Below, piece after piece: positions 34,608 to 43,541 of a stretch of 64,000 nt of DNA. Source of the stretch: Caloranaerobacter sp050286925 (GTDB lineage: Bacteria > Bacillota > Clostridia > Tissierellales > Thermohalobacteraceae); NCBI RefSeq assembly GCF_050286925.1, contig NZ_JBFWFX010000012.1, forward strand, positions 15,035-79,034. Reading direction: 5' to 3'. Both the position numbers and the translations under genes were made by a program. Position 1 is the stretch's first letter; each line of letters opens with the position of its first letter. Below the pieces are notes generated by a model. That model saw only the letters and a program-made list of their open reading frames with translations, made no database searches and was not told the origin of the DNA.

Positions 34608-34804
34608 TTGACGCAATACAATTATTATGACATAATAGAATTGTAATGGTAATGTAACTATAAAAGATAATAAATAACGATACAATTTACACAACAAACG
34701 ATACAAACACCAATACAATACTTGTTAGTTTGTATTAATTTATGAAAAATTATTATCCAAATGTTTTATCTATTATTAAAAATATTATATGAGGGGGATA
34801 TAGT
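34608..34804 (+). promoter_or_regulatory. pdxST promoter and repeated ATACAA sites
   Basis: A promoter TTGACG (34608-34613), 17 bases, CATAAT (34631-34636). The word ATACAA occurs in direct orientation at 34616, 34680, 34701 and 34713, twice as the longer AACGATACAA exactly 21 bases apart (34676 and 34697), and inverted as TTGTAT at 34730. Direct repeats two helix turns apart resemble MocR/PdxR operators known upstream of pdxST in some Firmicutes. No pdxR gene is in the window. AGGGGG before 34805 is the ribosome site. Confidence 0.5.
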
Positions 34805-35677
34805 ATGAATAAGAGATATGAATTAAACAAAAATCTTGCACAAATGCTTAAAGGCGGAGTTATTATGGATGTTACAAATCCAGAACAGGCTAAAATAGCT
34901 GAAGAAGCTGGGGCCGTAGCAGTTATGGCATTAGAGAGAGTACCTGCTGATATTAGAAAGCAGGGGGGAGTGGCAAGAATGTCTGATCCTAAAATGATAA
35001 AAGAAATAAAAAAAGCAGTATCAATACCAGTTATGGCAAAGGTAAGGATTGGACATTTTGTAGAGGCTCAAATTTTAGAAGCTATAGGAATAGACTTTAT
35101 TGACGAGAGTGAAGTTTTAACTCCAGCAGATGAGATGTATCATATTAATAAAAAACAGTTTAAAGTTCCTTTTGTATGTGGTGCTAGAAACTTAGGGGAG
35201 GCATTACGAAGAATTGCTGAAGGAGCATCTATGATAAGAACGAAAGGAGAAGCGGGAACTGGTAATGTTGTAGAAGCTGTAAGGCATATGAGACAGATGC
35301 TTTCTGAAATAAGGAAATTGAAACTTATGCCTAAAGAAGAGCTTATGACTGCTGCTAAAGAAATGGGAGCACCTTATCATTTAGTTGAATATGTAGCTGA
35401 ACATGGAAGGCTTCCTGTTGTAAACTTTGCAGCTGGTGGAATTGCAACTCCTGCAGATGCAGCTCTTATGATGCAGTTAGGATGTGATGGAGTATTTGTA
35501 GGTTCTGGTATTTTTAAATCTTCTAACCCAGAAAAGAGAGCAAAAGCAATAGTTAAAGCAACTACATATTATAATGACCCTGAAATTCTCGCTGAAGTTT
35601 CTGAAGATTTAGGAGAACCTATGTATGGATTAGAAATTAGTAAATTGACTACAGAATTTGCTGAAAGAGGATGGTAA
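34805..35677 (+). CDS. pdxS: Pyridoxal 5'-phosphate synthase subunit PdxS
   Basis: Makes PLP from ribose 5-phosphate, glyceraldehyde 3-phosphate and ammonia supplied by PdxT. It has 290 residues in a TIM barrel. Seen: GGVIMDVTNPEQAKIAEEAG, AVMALERVPADIRKQGGVAR, the catalytic-lysine region VMAKVRIGHFVEAQ, DESEVLTPADE, PFVCGARNLGEALRRI, IRTKGEAGTGNVVEAVRHMR and GCDGVFVGSGIFKS. The gene overlaps no other but its stop falls just before the pdxT start. Confidence 0.97.
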   Translation: MNKRYELNKNLAQMLKGGVIMDVTNPEQAKIAEEAGAVAVMALERVPADIRKQGGVARMSDPKMIKEIKKAVSIPVMAKVRIGHFVEAQILEAIGIDFIDESEVLTPADEMYHINKKQFKVPFVCGARNLGEALRRIAEGASMIRTKGEAGTGNVVEAVRHMRQMLSEIRKLKLMPKEELMTAAKEMGAPYHLVEYVAEHGRLPVVNFAAGGIATPADAALMMQLGCDGVFVGSGIFKSSNPEKRAKAIVKATTYYNDPEILAEVSEDLGEPMYGLEISKLTTEFAERGW

Positions 35678-35679
35678 TA

Positions 35680-36261
35680 ATGATTAAAGTCGGAGTACTA
35701 GATTTTCAAGGGTCTGTAATCGAACATATTGAAATGCTCGAAAAAATAGAAGGAGTACAGCCAATCAGAGTAAAATACGAACATCAGATAAAAGAAATAG
35801 ATGGATTAATTATTCCTGGTGGAGAAAGTACTACAATAGGTAAGATTATGAAAGACTTTAATATATTTTTGCCGTTAAAAGAAAAGATTGTAGAAGGTAT
35901 GCCTGTATGGGGAACATGTGCAGGAATGATATTATTGGCGAAAAAAATTGTAGGGCAGGATTATGTACATTTAGGAGTAATGGATATTGAAGTAAAAAGA
36001 AATGCATATGGTAGTCAGATAGATAGTTTTATGATAGAAAAGACAATACCACAAGTTTCATCAAAACCAATATCATTAGTTTTCATTAGAGCACCTTACA
36101 TTGAGAAGGTTGGAGAAGGAGTTGAGATTTTATCAGAGCATGAAGGCAAGATTATCGCTGCAAGAGAAAAGAATATGTTGGCAACTTCATTCCATCCTGA
36201 ACTCACAGAAGATGAATCATTCCACAGATATTTTGTTGACATGATTAAAGAAAAATTATAG
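35680..36261 (+). CDS. pdxT: Pyridoxal 5'-phosphate synthase glutaminase subunit PdxT
   Basis: Glutaminase that delivers ammonia to PdxS. It has 193 residues. Seen: IKVGVLDFQGSVIEHIEML, LIIPGGESTTIGKIM, the nucleophile Cys in VWGTCAGMILLA, and the His/Glu pair in TSFHPELTED. ATG 35680 (2 bases after the pdxS stop) is preferred over ATG 35671, since AAGAGG at 35665-35670 is then well spaced. Confidence 0.96.
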   Translation: MIKVGVLDFQGSVIEHIEMLEKIEGVQPIRVKYEHQIKEIDGLIIPGGESTTIGKIMKDFNIFLPLKEKIVEGMPVWGTCAGMILLAKKIVGQDYVHLGVMDIEVKRNAYGSQIDSFMIEKTIPQVSSKPISLVFIRAPYIEKVGEGVEILSEHEGKIIAAREKNMLATSFHPELTEDESFHRYFVDMIKEKL

Positions 36262-36267
36262 TCTTTT

Positions 36268-36301
36268 AAAAACCCCTGCTTTGTATAAGCAGGGGGTTTT
36301 T
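36268..36301 (+). terminator. pdxST terminator
   Basis: Stem AAAACCCCTGCTT / AAGCAGGGGGTTTT with a short loop, then TTTAAG. It shares its CCCCTGCTT core with two hairpins near 38343 and 38501. Confidence 0.88.
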
Positions 36302-36581
36302 AAGTTATTTAGTAAATTATTAAAAAGATATTCAAAGGAGTTTTAAAAAAGAAAAATGTAGAAAAATGTCGGAAATAAAATACATAAATGGCATTGATGT
36401 CCTTAGAGTGATTTGTTATAATGTATGTAAGTTTGTACAAGTTTATAACTAAATATTCCAATTTCAACATATTTAAATCTAGCATCTTACTACGATTTGA
36501 ATAAGAACAAGCAAAATATAAAAAATCAAAATTATAGATTTTTGTAATGGATTAATATTCTGAAAAGGGTGGAAGGACTAT

Positions 36582-38312
36582 ATGAAAAAATATATATATA
36601 AACATAAAGGGCTACTGATTATTAATATAATATTAATGTTTATGCTGACATTAACTGATATTTTATTAGCATTAGGATTAAAGGAAATTGTAGACAGTGG
36701 GGTTAATAAAAATATAGATAGATTTAAAGAAATCTTATTTTATGCAATCATATTTGTTATCTTAAGTTTTCTGTTAGATTATATAGTAGATGTCATGAAG
36801 GCTAAATATATAAATAAAACTTTTTTAGATTTGAAAGAGGTTTTGTTTAGCAAACTCATACAGAAAGATATAATGTCTTTTAGGAAACAGAATATTTCAC
36901 ATTATATATCGATGTTTACAAACGATATAACAATGTTAGAACAAGATTACTTTAATACTATTTTAGATTTTATATATCAGAGCTTTAGACTTATTACAGC
37001 AACCGTAACTATAGTAGTCATAAATCCTTATTTGTTAGTAACTGTAATAATTGTAGGTGGGTTACCTATTCTAATACCTAATCTATTTGGTAAAAAAGTT
37101 TCACAGTATAAAAAAGAATTTTCTGATTCTTTAAGTAATTTTACTACATCAATGAAGGAGTTTTTAAGTGGTTACGAAGTTATAAAGAGTTTTAATATAG
37201 AGAATAAAATAAAAGAAGAATATGCTAATTTCAATAGTGAAGTTGAAAAAACTAAATATAGATTTAAAGTTATTAGTTCGTTTGTAACAGCTTTATCATC
37301 AGTATCGGGCTTTTTAATGTTTTTAGCGGTAATTGTAGTTGGAACATATATGGTTATAAAAGGGCTTATGACGGTGGGCTATTTGATAGCTTCTGTTCAA
37401 TTGATGAACTATATAGTTAGTCCATTAGGAAATCTAGCCGGAGATATTAATAAAATAAAATCAGTAAAGAAAATAAATGAAAAGTTCATGGAATTGTTAT
37501 TTTCTACTGTTAGTAATAAAGAAGGAATTGAAAAGGCTACATTTAATGATAAAATCGAATTTAAAAATGTTAGTTTTTCTTACAAAGAAGGTAGGGACGT
37601 TTTAAAAGATGTTAATTTTTCCATAAATAAAGGCGAAAAATGTGCTATTGTAGGCTCTAGTGGAAGTGGTAAAACTACTATATTGAAATTATTGTTAGGA
37701 TATTTTGACGACTTTGATGGCGAGATTACAATAGATGGGATAGATATAAGGAAAATAAAAGCAGATTCTTTATATCAGTTAATTTCAGTAATACAGCAAG
37801 AAGTATTTATGTTTGATTCTAGCATAAAAGAGAATATAGTTTTATTTAATGATTACTCTGATAATTATTTAAATGAAATTATTGAAAAGTCAGGATTAAA
37901 ACCATTAATTAATTCATTGGATAATGGATTGAATACATATGTAGGAGAAAGTGGTTGCAATTTATCTGGTGGAGAAAGACAGAGAATAGCAATAGCTAGA
38001 GCTTTAGTTAAAAACACACCTATTTTAATATTAGATGAAGCTACTTCATCATTAGATAATGAAACTGCATTTAAAATAGAAAATTCATTAATAGATATTA
38101 AAGAATTAACTATTCTAGTAGTAACTCACAAACTTATAGGAAATATACTTGAAAAATATGATAAAATAATCGTAATAAAAGAGGGAAGAATTAAGGAAAT
38201 AGGAACATTCCAAGAGTTAATAGATAAAAAAGGATATTTTTATAGTTTATATACTATTGAAGGCGGTTTGATAGATAGCGATGAATCAAAATATTTATCA
38301 GTTGCAGAATGA
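36582..38312 (+). CDS. ABC exporter (fused membrane and ATPase domains)
   Basis: 576 residues. An N-terminal six-span membrane domain (about 8-310) is followed by an ATPase domain (about 325-560). Walker A AIVGSSGSGKTTILKLLLG is near residue 358, the Q-loop is ISVIQQEVFMFDSSIKENI, the signature NLSGGERQRIAIARALV, Walker B PILILDEATSSLD and the H-loop VVTHKL. It is a single gene with no partner, so it probably works as a homodimer. The substrate may be a lipid, peptide or drug and cannot be told from sequence. The upstream 279 bases are AT-rich with no other recognisable element. Confidence 0.88.
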   Translation: MKKYIYKHKGLLIINIILMFMLTLTDILLALGLKEIVDSGVNKNIDRFKEILFYAIIFVILSFLLDYIVDVMKAKYINKTFLDLKEVLFSKLIQKDIMSFRKQNISHYISMFTNDITMLEQDYFNTILDFIYQSFRLITATVTIVVINPYLLVTVIIVGGLPILIPNLFGKKVSQYKKEFSDSLSNFTTSMKEFLSGYEVIKSFNIENKIKEEYANFNSEVEKTKYRFKVISSFVTALSSVSGFLMFLAVIVVGTYMVIKGLMTVGYLIASVQLMNYIVSPLGNLAGDINKIKSVKKINEKFMELLFSTVSNKEGIEKATFNDKIEFKNVSFSYKEGRDVLKDVNFSINKGEKCAIVGSSGSGKTTILKLLLGYFDDFDGEITIDGIDIRKIKADSLYQLISVIQQEVFMFDSSIKENIVLFNDYSDNYLNEIIEKSGLKPLINSLDNGLNTYVGESGCNLSGGERQRIAIARALVKNTPILILDEATSSLDNETAFKIENSLIDIKELTILVVTHKLIGNILEKYDKIIVIKEGRIKEIGTFQELIDKKGYFYSLYTIEGGLIDSDESKYLSVAE

Positions 38313-38342
38313 TTACACATCTAAATCGTGCAAATAGATTTC

Positions 38343-38368
38343 AACCCCTGCTTATAATAGCAGGGGTT
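38343..38368. terminator. Hairpin after the ABC exporter (first of two near-identical)
   Basis: Stem AACCCCTGCT / AGCAGGGGTT, loop TATAAT. It is not followed by a T-tract. A near-identical hairpin is at 38501-38526 on the far side of an R3 repeat element. Confidence 0.6.
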
Positions 38369-38401
38369 CAGACTGCTTATAAACTTATATTTTTAAATAT
38401 T

Positions 38402-38474
38402 TATGAAAATGAAAGCGAATGCTTGAAAGAATTTAGTTTTTTCTAAATTCGTCCGCATGAGCGTTATTTTCATA
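38402..38474. repeat. R3 palindromic element, short form without inner module
   Basis: Arms TATGAAAATGAAAGCGAATG ... and ... CGCATGAGCGTTATTTTCAT pair over most of 73 bases. The right arm matches the reverse complement of 43032-43073 with a single mismatch over about 41 bases, so both derive from one element. Confidence 0.85.
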
Positions 38475-38500
38475 AAATATTTTTCTTTGTCAACAAGCTT

Positions 38501-38526
38501 AACCCCTGTTTATAATAGCAGGGGTT
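38501..38526. terminator. Second copy of the CCCCTG hairpin
   Basis: AACCCCTGTT - TATAAT - AGCAGGGGTT, one base different from the hairpin at 38343. The two copies flank the R3 element as direct repeats. Confidence 0.6.
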
Positions 38527-38570
38527 AAAACATATTTTTAGAACGAAATATTCGATTTAAGTAAATATTG

Positions 38571-38713
38571 TAAGGAAGATTTTATTGAAATCCATAAACG
38601 GAAATTATATTATTAAATTACCTAATTGAATTGTGTATAATTTTAAATATAATTTCTGTAATGGATATGTGGACAAAATCTTCCTTAATTTCTTTAATTG
38701 AAGATTTTGTTCT
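38571..38713 (-). repeat. R2 hairpin repeat, full copy in inverse orientation
   Basis: Contains AATTTTAAATATAATTTCTG, TAATGGATATGTGGACAAAA and ATTGAAGATTTTGTTCTATA, the reverse complement of the copies at 28877 and 51098. Its outer ends AAGGAAGATTTT and AAAATCTTCCTT are themselves inverted repeats. It lies directly before pcrA. Confidence 0.85.
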
Positions 38714-38748
38714 ATAGAGAAAGAATGAAAGTGAGAGGAGAAAAATAT

Positions 38749-40938
38749 ATGGTTTCTTTAGATACTTTAAATGATAGACAGAAAGAAGCGGTGTTAACAA
38801 CAGAGGGTCCATTATTGGTACTAGCTGGTGCAGGTTCGGGGAAAACGAGAGTTTTAACTCATAGAATAGCATATCTAATAGAAGAAAAAGGGATAAAACC
38901 AGAGAATATTTTAGCAATAACTTTTACTAACAAGGCTGCTAATGAGATGAAGGAAAGAATAGAAAAACTTATTCGTGGCAAAGCTCAAAATATGTGGATT
39001 GGAACATTTCATTCGATATGTGTAAGAATTTTAAGAAGAAATATCGATAGGATAGGATATAGTAGAAATTTTGTAATATTCGATACAGCCGATCAAAAGA
39101 CACTTATAAAAGATTGTATAAAAGAATTAAATCTAAATGAAGAGTTTTATGAGCCAAAAGCTATTTTAAACTTTATAAGCTCTCAAAAAGATAAGCTTAT
39201 AGATGCTGATACATATATGAGGGATAATTATGAGGACTTTAGAGAAAAAAATAAGGCTTTAATTTACAGCTTGTATCAAAAGAAATTGAAAGAGAATAAT
39301 GCATTAGATTTTGATGACTTAATATTTAAGACCATAGATTTGTTTATAAAAAATCCAGATGTTTTAAATGATTATCAGGAAAGATTTAAATATATTTTAG
39401 TGGACGAGTATCAAGATACAAATAGAGCACAGTATGAATTAATTAGATTATTGTCCAGAAAATATATGAATATTTGTGTAGTGGGCGATGATGACCAGTC
39501 GATTTATGGATGGAGAGGGGCAGATATTAGGAACATACTCGAATTTGAAAAGGATTTTCCAGATACAAAAGTTATAAAACTTGAGCAGAATTATCGTTCT
39601 ACTAAAACTATACTAGAAGCAGCTAATCATGTAATAAAGAACAATTATGGGAGAAAATCAAAAAAATTATGGACTGAAAATGATGGAGGGACTTTAATAA
39701 AACTTTATAGTGGTTACAATGAGCATGATGAAGCTAATTTTATAGCAAATAAAATAAATGAAAATATGAAGAATGAAGGTTTAAGATTTTCGGATTTTGC
39801 TGTTCTTTATAGAACAAATGCCCAATCACGTGTTATAGAAGAAGCATTAATAAAATCGAATATCCCTTATAAAATAGTTGGGGGGCTTAAATTCTATGAT
39901 AGAAAAGAAATAAAAGATATTATAGCATATTTAAGACTTATACAAAATCCGGTTGACAATGTCAGTTTAAAGAGGATAATCAATGTACCTAAAAGGGGAA
40001 TTGGCAGTAAGACTATTGAAAAGATAGAAGCATATTGTCAAAAGACGGGAGAAAGTTTATATAGTGCTATATTAGATGCAGAGGATATTCCAGGGTTATC
40101 GCAGAGGGCTATTGCTAATATAAATAAGTTTACTACTCTAATAAATAAATTTATAGCTATGAAGGAAATTTTAGGAGTAAGAGAGCTTATAGAAAATGTT
40201 ATAGATTCAATAGGGTATATAGAGGAACTGAAAAAGGAAAGTACGATTGAAGCTGAAAGCAGGATAGAGAACATAAAAGAATTTATTTCTGTAGCAATAG
40301 ATTTTGAACAAAAAAGTGAAGAAAATACTTTAGAGGAATTTTTAGCAAATATTTCTCTGCTTTCAGATATTGACAATGTAGAAGATGAGGGAAATGCTGT
40401 TTTACTTATGACACTACATAGTGCTAAAGGTTTGGAGTTTCCAGTAGTATTTTTAGCTGGAATGGAGGAAGGAATTTTTCCACTTTCAAGAGCACTTGAA
40501 AGCGATGAAGAATTAGAAGAAGAAAGAAGATTATGCTACGTTGGTATTACCAGGGCAATGAAAACTTTATATATAACTTATGCTGATGTAAGGACTTTAT
40601 ATGGACATACTATGTATAATACTGCATCAAGATTTATAAAAGAAATACCAGAATATCTAGTGGAGAATTTAAATGAAAAGACAGTAAAAGTATCAGATAA
40701 GATAAAAAAAGATACTAATAGATTCTTTACAGGGGTAGTAGAAAAAAATATTAGCAAATCAAGCGTTTCTTCAAATGATATAAAACCTGGGAAGAAAGTT
40801 AAGCATAAAATATGGGGCATAGGAACAGTTGTACAAGTTAAAGATAAGGACGGGGATAAAGAGATATCGGTTGCATTTGCAAGTAAAGGTGTTAAGAAAC
40901 TTATGCTTAGCTTTGCACCGATAGAAGTGGTAGAGTAG
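38749..40938 (+). CDS. pcrA: UvrD/PcrA-type ATP-dependent DNA helicase
   Basis: 3'-5' superfamily 1 helicase for repair and plasmid or replication-fork work. It has 729 residues from ATG 38749 (MVSLDTLNDRQKEAVLTTEG), 8 bases after GAGAGGAG; the longer frame from 38698 starts inside the R2 repeat and is rejected. Motifs: Q motif LNDRQKEAV, I LAGAGSGKTRVL, Ia ITFTNKAANEMKERI, II ILVDEYQDTN, III GDDDQSIYGWRGAD, IV EQNYRST, V TLHSAKGLEFPVVFLAG, VI EERRLCYVGITRA. The C-terminal VKHKIWGIGTVVQVKDKDGD is the PcrA tail that binds RNA polymerase in the family. It heads the pcrA-ligA pair. Confidence 0.96.
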   Translation: MVSLDTLNDRQKEAVLTTEGPLLVLAGAGSGKTRVLTHRIAYLIEEKGIKPENILAITFTNKAANEMKERIEKLIRGKAQNMWIGTFHSICVRILRRNIDRIGYSRNFVIFDTADQKTLIKDCIKELNLNEEFYEPKAILNFISSQKDKLIDADTYMRDNYEDFREKNKALIYSLYQKKLKENNALDFDDLIFKTIDLFIKNPDVLNDYQERFKYILVDEYQDTNRAQYELIRLLSRKYMNICVVGDDDQSIYGWRGADIRNILEFEKDFPDTKVIKLEQNYRSTKTILEAANHVIKNNYGRKSKKLWTENDGGTLIKLYSGYNEHDEANFIANKINENMKNEGLRFSDFAVLYRTNAQSRVIEEALIKSNIPYKIVGGLKFYDRKEIKDIIAYLRLIQNPVDNVSLKRIINVPKRGIGSKTIEKIEAYCQKTGESLYSAILDAEDIPGLSQRAIANINKFTTLINKFIAMKEILGVRELIENVIDSIGYIEELKKESTIEAESRIENIKEFISVAIDFEQKSEENTLEEFLANISLLSDIDNVEDEGNAVLLMTLHSAKGLEFPVVFLAGMEEGIFPLSRALESDEELEEERRLCYVGITRAMKTLYITYADVRTLYGHTMYNTASRFIKEIPEYLVENLNEKTVKVSDKIKKDTNRFFTGVVEKNISKSSVSSNDIKPGKKVKHKIWGIGTVVQVKDKDGDKEISVAFASKGVKKLMLSFAPIEVVE

Positions 40939-40980
40939 TCTTCTGTTTTCTGACAACTGTAAAAACTGAAAGAAGGTGAG

Positions 40981-42975
40981 ATGATGGATAAAAAAGAGCG
41001 TATTAGAGAACTTGTAGATATAATAAATGATTTAAATTATCATTACTATGTTTTAGACAATCCTAAGGTTAGTGATAAGGAATATGATAAACTCTATGAT
41101 GAATTAGTAAAATTGGAAGAGGAAACAGGAATAATTTTAAGTGATTCTCCAACACAGAGAGTTGGAGCAAAGCCGCTTGAAAAATTCGAGAAGCATAAAC
41201 ATTTAGGTAAATTATGGAGTTTAGATAAATGTAAAACCATTGAAGAATTAAGAAATTGGGATGCAAGAGTAAGAAAATTAATAGGAGAGTACAATAGAGA
41301 AAATGAAGAAAGATTACCTCTCCCTACCTATGTAGTCGAGTATAAATTTGATGGACTTACAATTAATCTTACTTATAAAGATGGGAAATTAGTTCAAGGT
41401 GCAACTAGAGGTAATGGAGAAATAGGGGAGGCAATACTGCCGCAGATAAAAACTATAAAATCGGTACCTCTAAGTATAAAGTTTAAAGGTACTGTTGAAA
41501 TACAAGGTGAGGGATTAATGCCTTTATCAGTTTTAGAAGAGTATAATAAGACAGCAGATGAACCGCTTAAAAATGCAAGGAATGCGGCTGCTGGGGCTTT
41601 GAGAAATTTAGACCCTAAAGTTACTGCAAAAAGAAAATTAATAGCCTACTTTTATAATGTAGGTTATATAGAGGGTAAAAGTTTTAATACACATCTTGAA
41701 ATGATAGATTTCTTAAAAGAAAACAGGCTGCCAGTTAGTGAATATATAAAAACTTTTAATAGTATTGAAGAGGTAGTAGAAGAAATAGAAAGAATAAAGG
41801 AAACTAGAAATTCTCTTGATGTTTTAACAGACGGGCTTGTGATAAAAATAAATGATATGAGAACAAGAGAGGTTTTAGGTTATACACAGAAATTTCCACG
41901 TTGGGCCATAGCATATAAATTTGAAGCAGAAGAAATGACGACGAAACTGATAGGTGTAGAATGGAATGTAGGAAGGACAGGAAAAGTTACTCCTACAGCG
42001 ATACTTGAGCCTGTTGAAATAGGTGGAGTAACAGTTAAAAGAGCTACATTAAATAATTGGGACGATATTCAGAGAAAGAAAGTTAAAATTGGCTGTAGAG
42101 TATGGATAAGAAGGTCTAATGACGTAATACCAGAAATAATGGGAACAGTTGAAGATAGTTGTGAAAATCCTAAAGAAATAGAAAAGCCAAAAGAATGTCC
42201 TGCTTGTGGTAGTGAGCTTATTCAAGAAGGAGTGCATATTTTCTGCCCGAATTCTCTATCATGTAAACCGCAGTTAGTTTCCAGATTAGTTCATTATGCG
42301 AGTAGAGATGCAATGAACATAGAAGGGTTCAGTGAAAAGACAGCAGAACAGTTATATGAAGAATTAGGGCTTGAAGATATACCTAAACTTTATGAGTTAA
42401 AATTTGAAGAGCTAATCAAATTAAAGAGATTTGGAAAGAAAAAAGCAGAAAATCTGTTAAAGGCTATCGAAAGAAGTAAAGATTGCAGATTAGACTCATT
42501 TATCTTTGCATTAGGTATACCTAATGTAGGAAAGAAAACTTCAACTGATTTGGCTAATACATTTAAATCCCTTGAAAGATTGATGAGTGCAACCTATGAA
42601 GAGCTTATAGCAATACCTGATATTGGAGATAAAGTGGCAAATAGCATAATAGAGTTTTTTACAGATGAAAAAATAATTTCTAATATAAACAAGCTTTTAG
42701 AAAAAGGTGTAAATCCAGTTTATGAAGAAGAGGAAATAGAAAATGATACTATATTTTCAGGTAAAACAGTTGTTGTAACTGGGGCTATTGAAGGAATTAG
42801 TAGAAAAGAAGCAAAAGAAATAATAACTAAAATGGGTGGGAAAGTAGCTAGTAGTGTTAGTAAAAAGACTGACTATGTAATTGTAGGAGAAGATCCAGGT
42901 TCTAAATATGATAAAGCGAAGGAATTAGGTATAAAAATAATTACTGCGAGAGAGTTTTTAGATATTATCGGCTAA
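40981..42975 (+). CDS. ligA: NAD-dependent DNA ligase
   Basis: Seals nicks using NAD. It has 664 residues. The adenylation domain has SDKEYDKLYDELVKLEEE, the NAD site and the catalytic Lys in VVEYKFDGLTINL near residue 122 (KFDG in place of the more usual KIDG). The OB fold reads NVGRTGKVTPTAILEPVEI. The zinc finger has CPACGSELI...CPNSLSC near residue 405. Helix-hairpin-helix repeats and a C-terminal BRCT domain (about 590-664, FSGKTVVVTGAIEGISRKEA) complete it. Either of two adjacent ATGs (40981, 40984) could be the start. It follows pcrA by 42 bases. Confidence 0.95.
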   Translation: MMDKKERIRELVDIINDLNYHYYVLDNPKVSDKEYDKLYDELVKLEEETGIILSDSPTQRVGAKPLEKFEKHKHLGKLWSLDKCKTIEELRNWDARVRKLIGEYNRENEERLPLPTYVVEYKFDGLTINLTYKDGKLVQGATRGNGEIGEAILPQIKTIKSVPLSIKFKGTVEIQGEGLMPLSVLEEYNKTADEPLKNARNAAAGALRNLDPKVTAKRKLIAYFYNVGYIEGKSFNTHLEMIDFLKENRLPVSEYIKTFNSIEEVVEEIERIKETRNSLDVLTDGLVIKINDMRTREVLGYTQKFPRWAIAYKFEAEEMTTKLIGVEWNVGRTGKVTPTAILEPVEIGGVTVKRATLNNWDDIQRKKVKIGCRVWIRRSNDVIPEIMGTVEDSCENPKEIEKPKECPACGSELIQEGVHIFCPNSLSCKPQLVSRLVHYASRDAMNIEGFSEKTAEQLYEELGLEDIPKLYELKFEELIKLKRFGKKKAENLLKAIERSKDCRLDSFIFALGIPNVGKKTSTDLANTFKSLERLMSATYEELIAIPDIGDKVANSIIEFFTDEKIISNINKLLEKGVNPVYEEEEIENDTIFSGKTVVVTGAIEGISRKEAKEIITKMGGKVASSVSKKTDYVIVGEDPGSKYDKAKELGIKIITAREFLDIIG

Positions 42976-43031
42976 CAGCTATTAGATAGGCAGTAAGTTG
43001 AACAATAAAATTTATACTGTAGATTAAATAT

Positions 43032-43228
43032 CTATGAAAATAACACTCATGCGGACGAATTTAGAAAAAACTAAAGGCTCAAATTTTTAGAAAATCCTAA
43101 CGCGTTGGGGGGGTCGTCCTGACTCTGGAAGCTGGCTTAGCGTCCATGCTAAGCCTACGGATTTTCTTCAAAATTTTCACCTAGTTTTTTAACTAAATTC
43201 TTTCAAGCATCCGCTTATATTTTCATAG
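43032..43228. repeat. R3 palindromic element, full form with cloverleaf-like inner module
   Basis: Outer arms CTATGAAAATAACACTCATG... and ...CGCTTATATTTTCATAG pair over the ends. The inner module (43091-43165) has a closing stem AAAATCC (43091-43097) / GGATTTT (43159-43165), a small hairpin GTC-GTCCT-GAC (43113-43123) and a perfect hairpin GGCTTAGC-GTCCAT-GCTAAGCC (43134-43155). The same three-part module occurs in reverse at 55048-55126. It lies between ligA and gatC and has no reading frame. Confidence 0.85.
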
Positions 43229-43255
43229 GTAGTTTGTTTTTAAGGAGGATATTTT

Positions 43256-43540
43256 ATGAAAATCTCTCAAAAAGAAATTGAACGCATAGCAAAATTAGCT
43301 AAGCTAGAAATTTGCGGAAAAGATATAGAGAAATTTTCCAATCAATTGACAGCGATTTTAGAATTAGTTGAAAAATTAAAGGAAATAGATACAGAAGGCG
43401 TTGAGCCGACTTATAATATACATCATTCTAAAAACTTTTTTAGAGAAGATATTGTTAAGCCTTCTTTAGAAAGAAAGAAGGTTCTTTCTAATGCAGAAGA
43501 AGTGAGGGATGGATACTTTATTGTTAGAGGTGAGATATAA
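43256..43540 (+). CDS. gatC: Asp-tRNA(Asn)/Glu-tRNA(Gln) amidotransferase subunit C
   Basis: Small stabilising subunit of the GatCAB complex that converts Glu-tRNA(Gln) and Asp-tRNA(Asn) to their amidated forms. It has 94 residues: ISQKEIERIAKLAKLEICGK, FSNQLTAILELVEKLKEID then TEGVEPTYNI and VLSNAEEVRDGYFIVRGEI. The ribosome site is AAGGAGG. It is followed directly by gatA. Confidence 0.95.
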   Translation: MKISQKEIERIAKLAKLEICGKDIEKFSNQLTAILELVEKLKEIDTEGVEPTYNIHHSKNFFREDIVKPSLERKKVLSNAEEVRDGYFIVRGEI

Positions 43541-43541
43541 A

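Noticed and set aside
38698..38748. Longer N terminus for PcrA
   Set aside because: The extra 17 codons lie in the R2 repeat and the ribosome site; the family N terminus fits ATG 38749.
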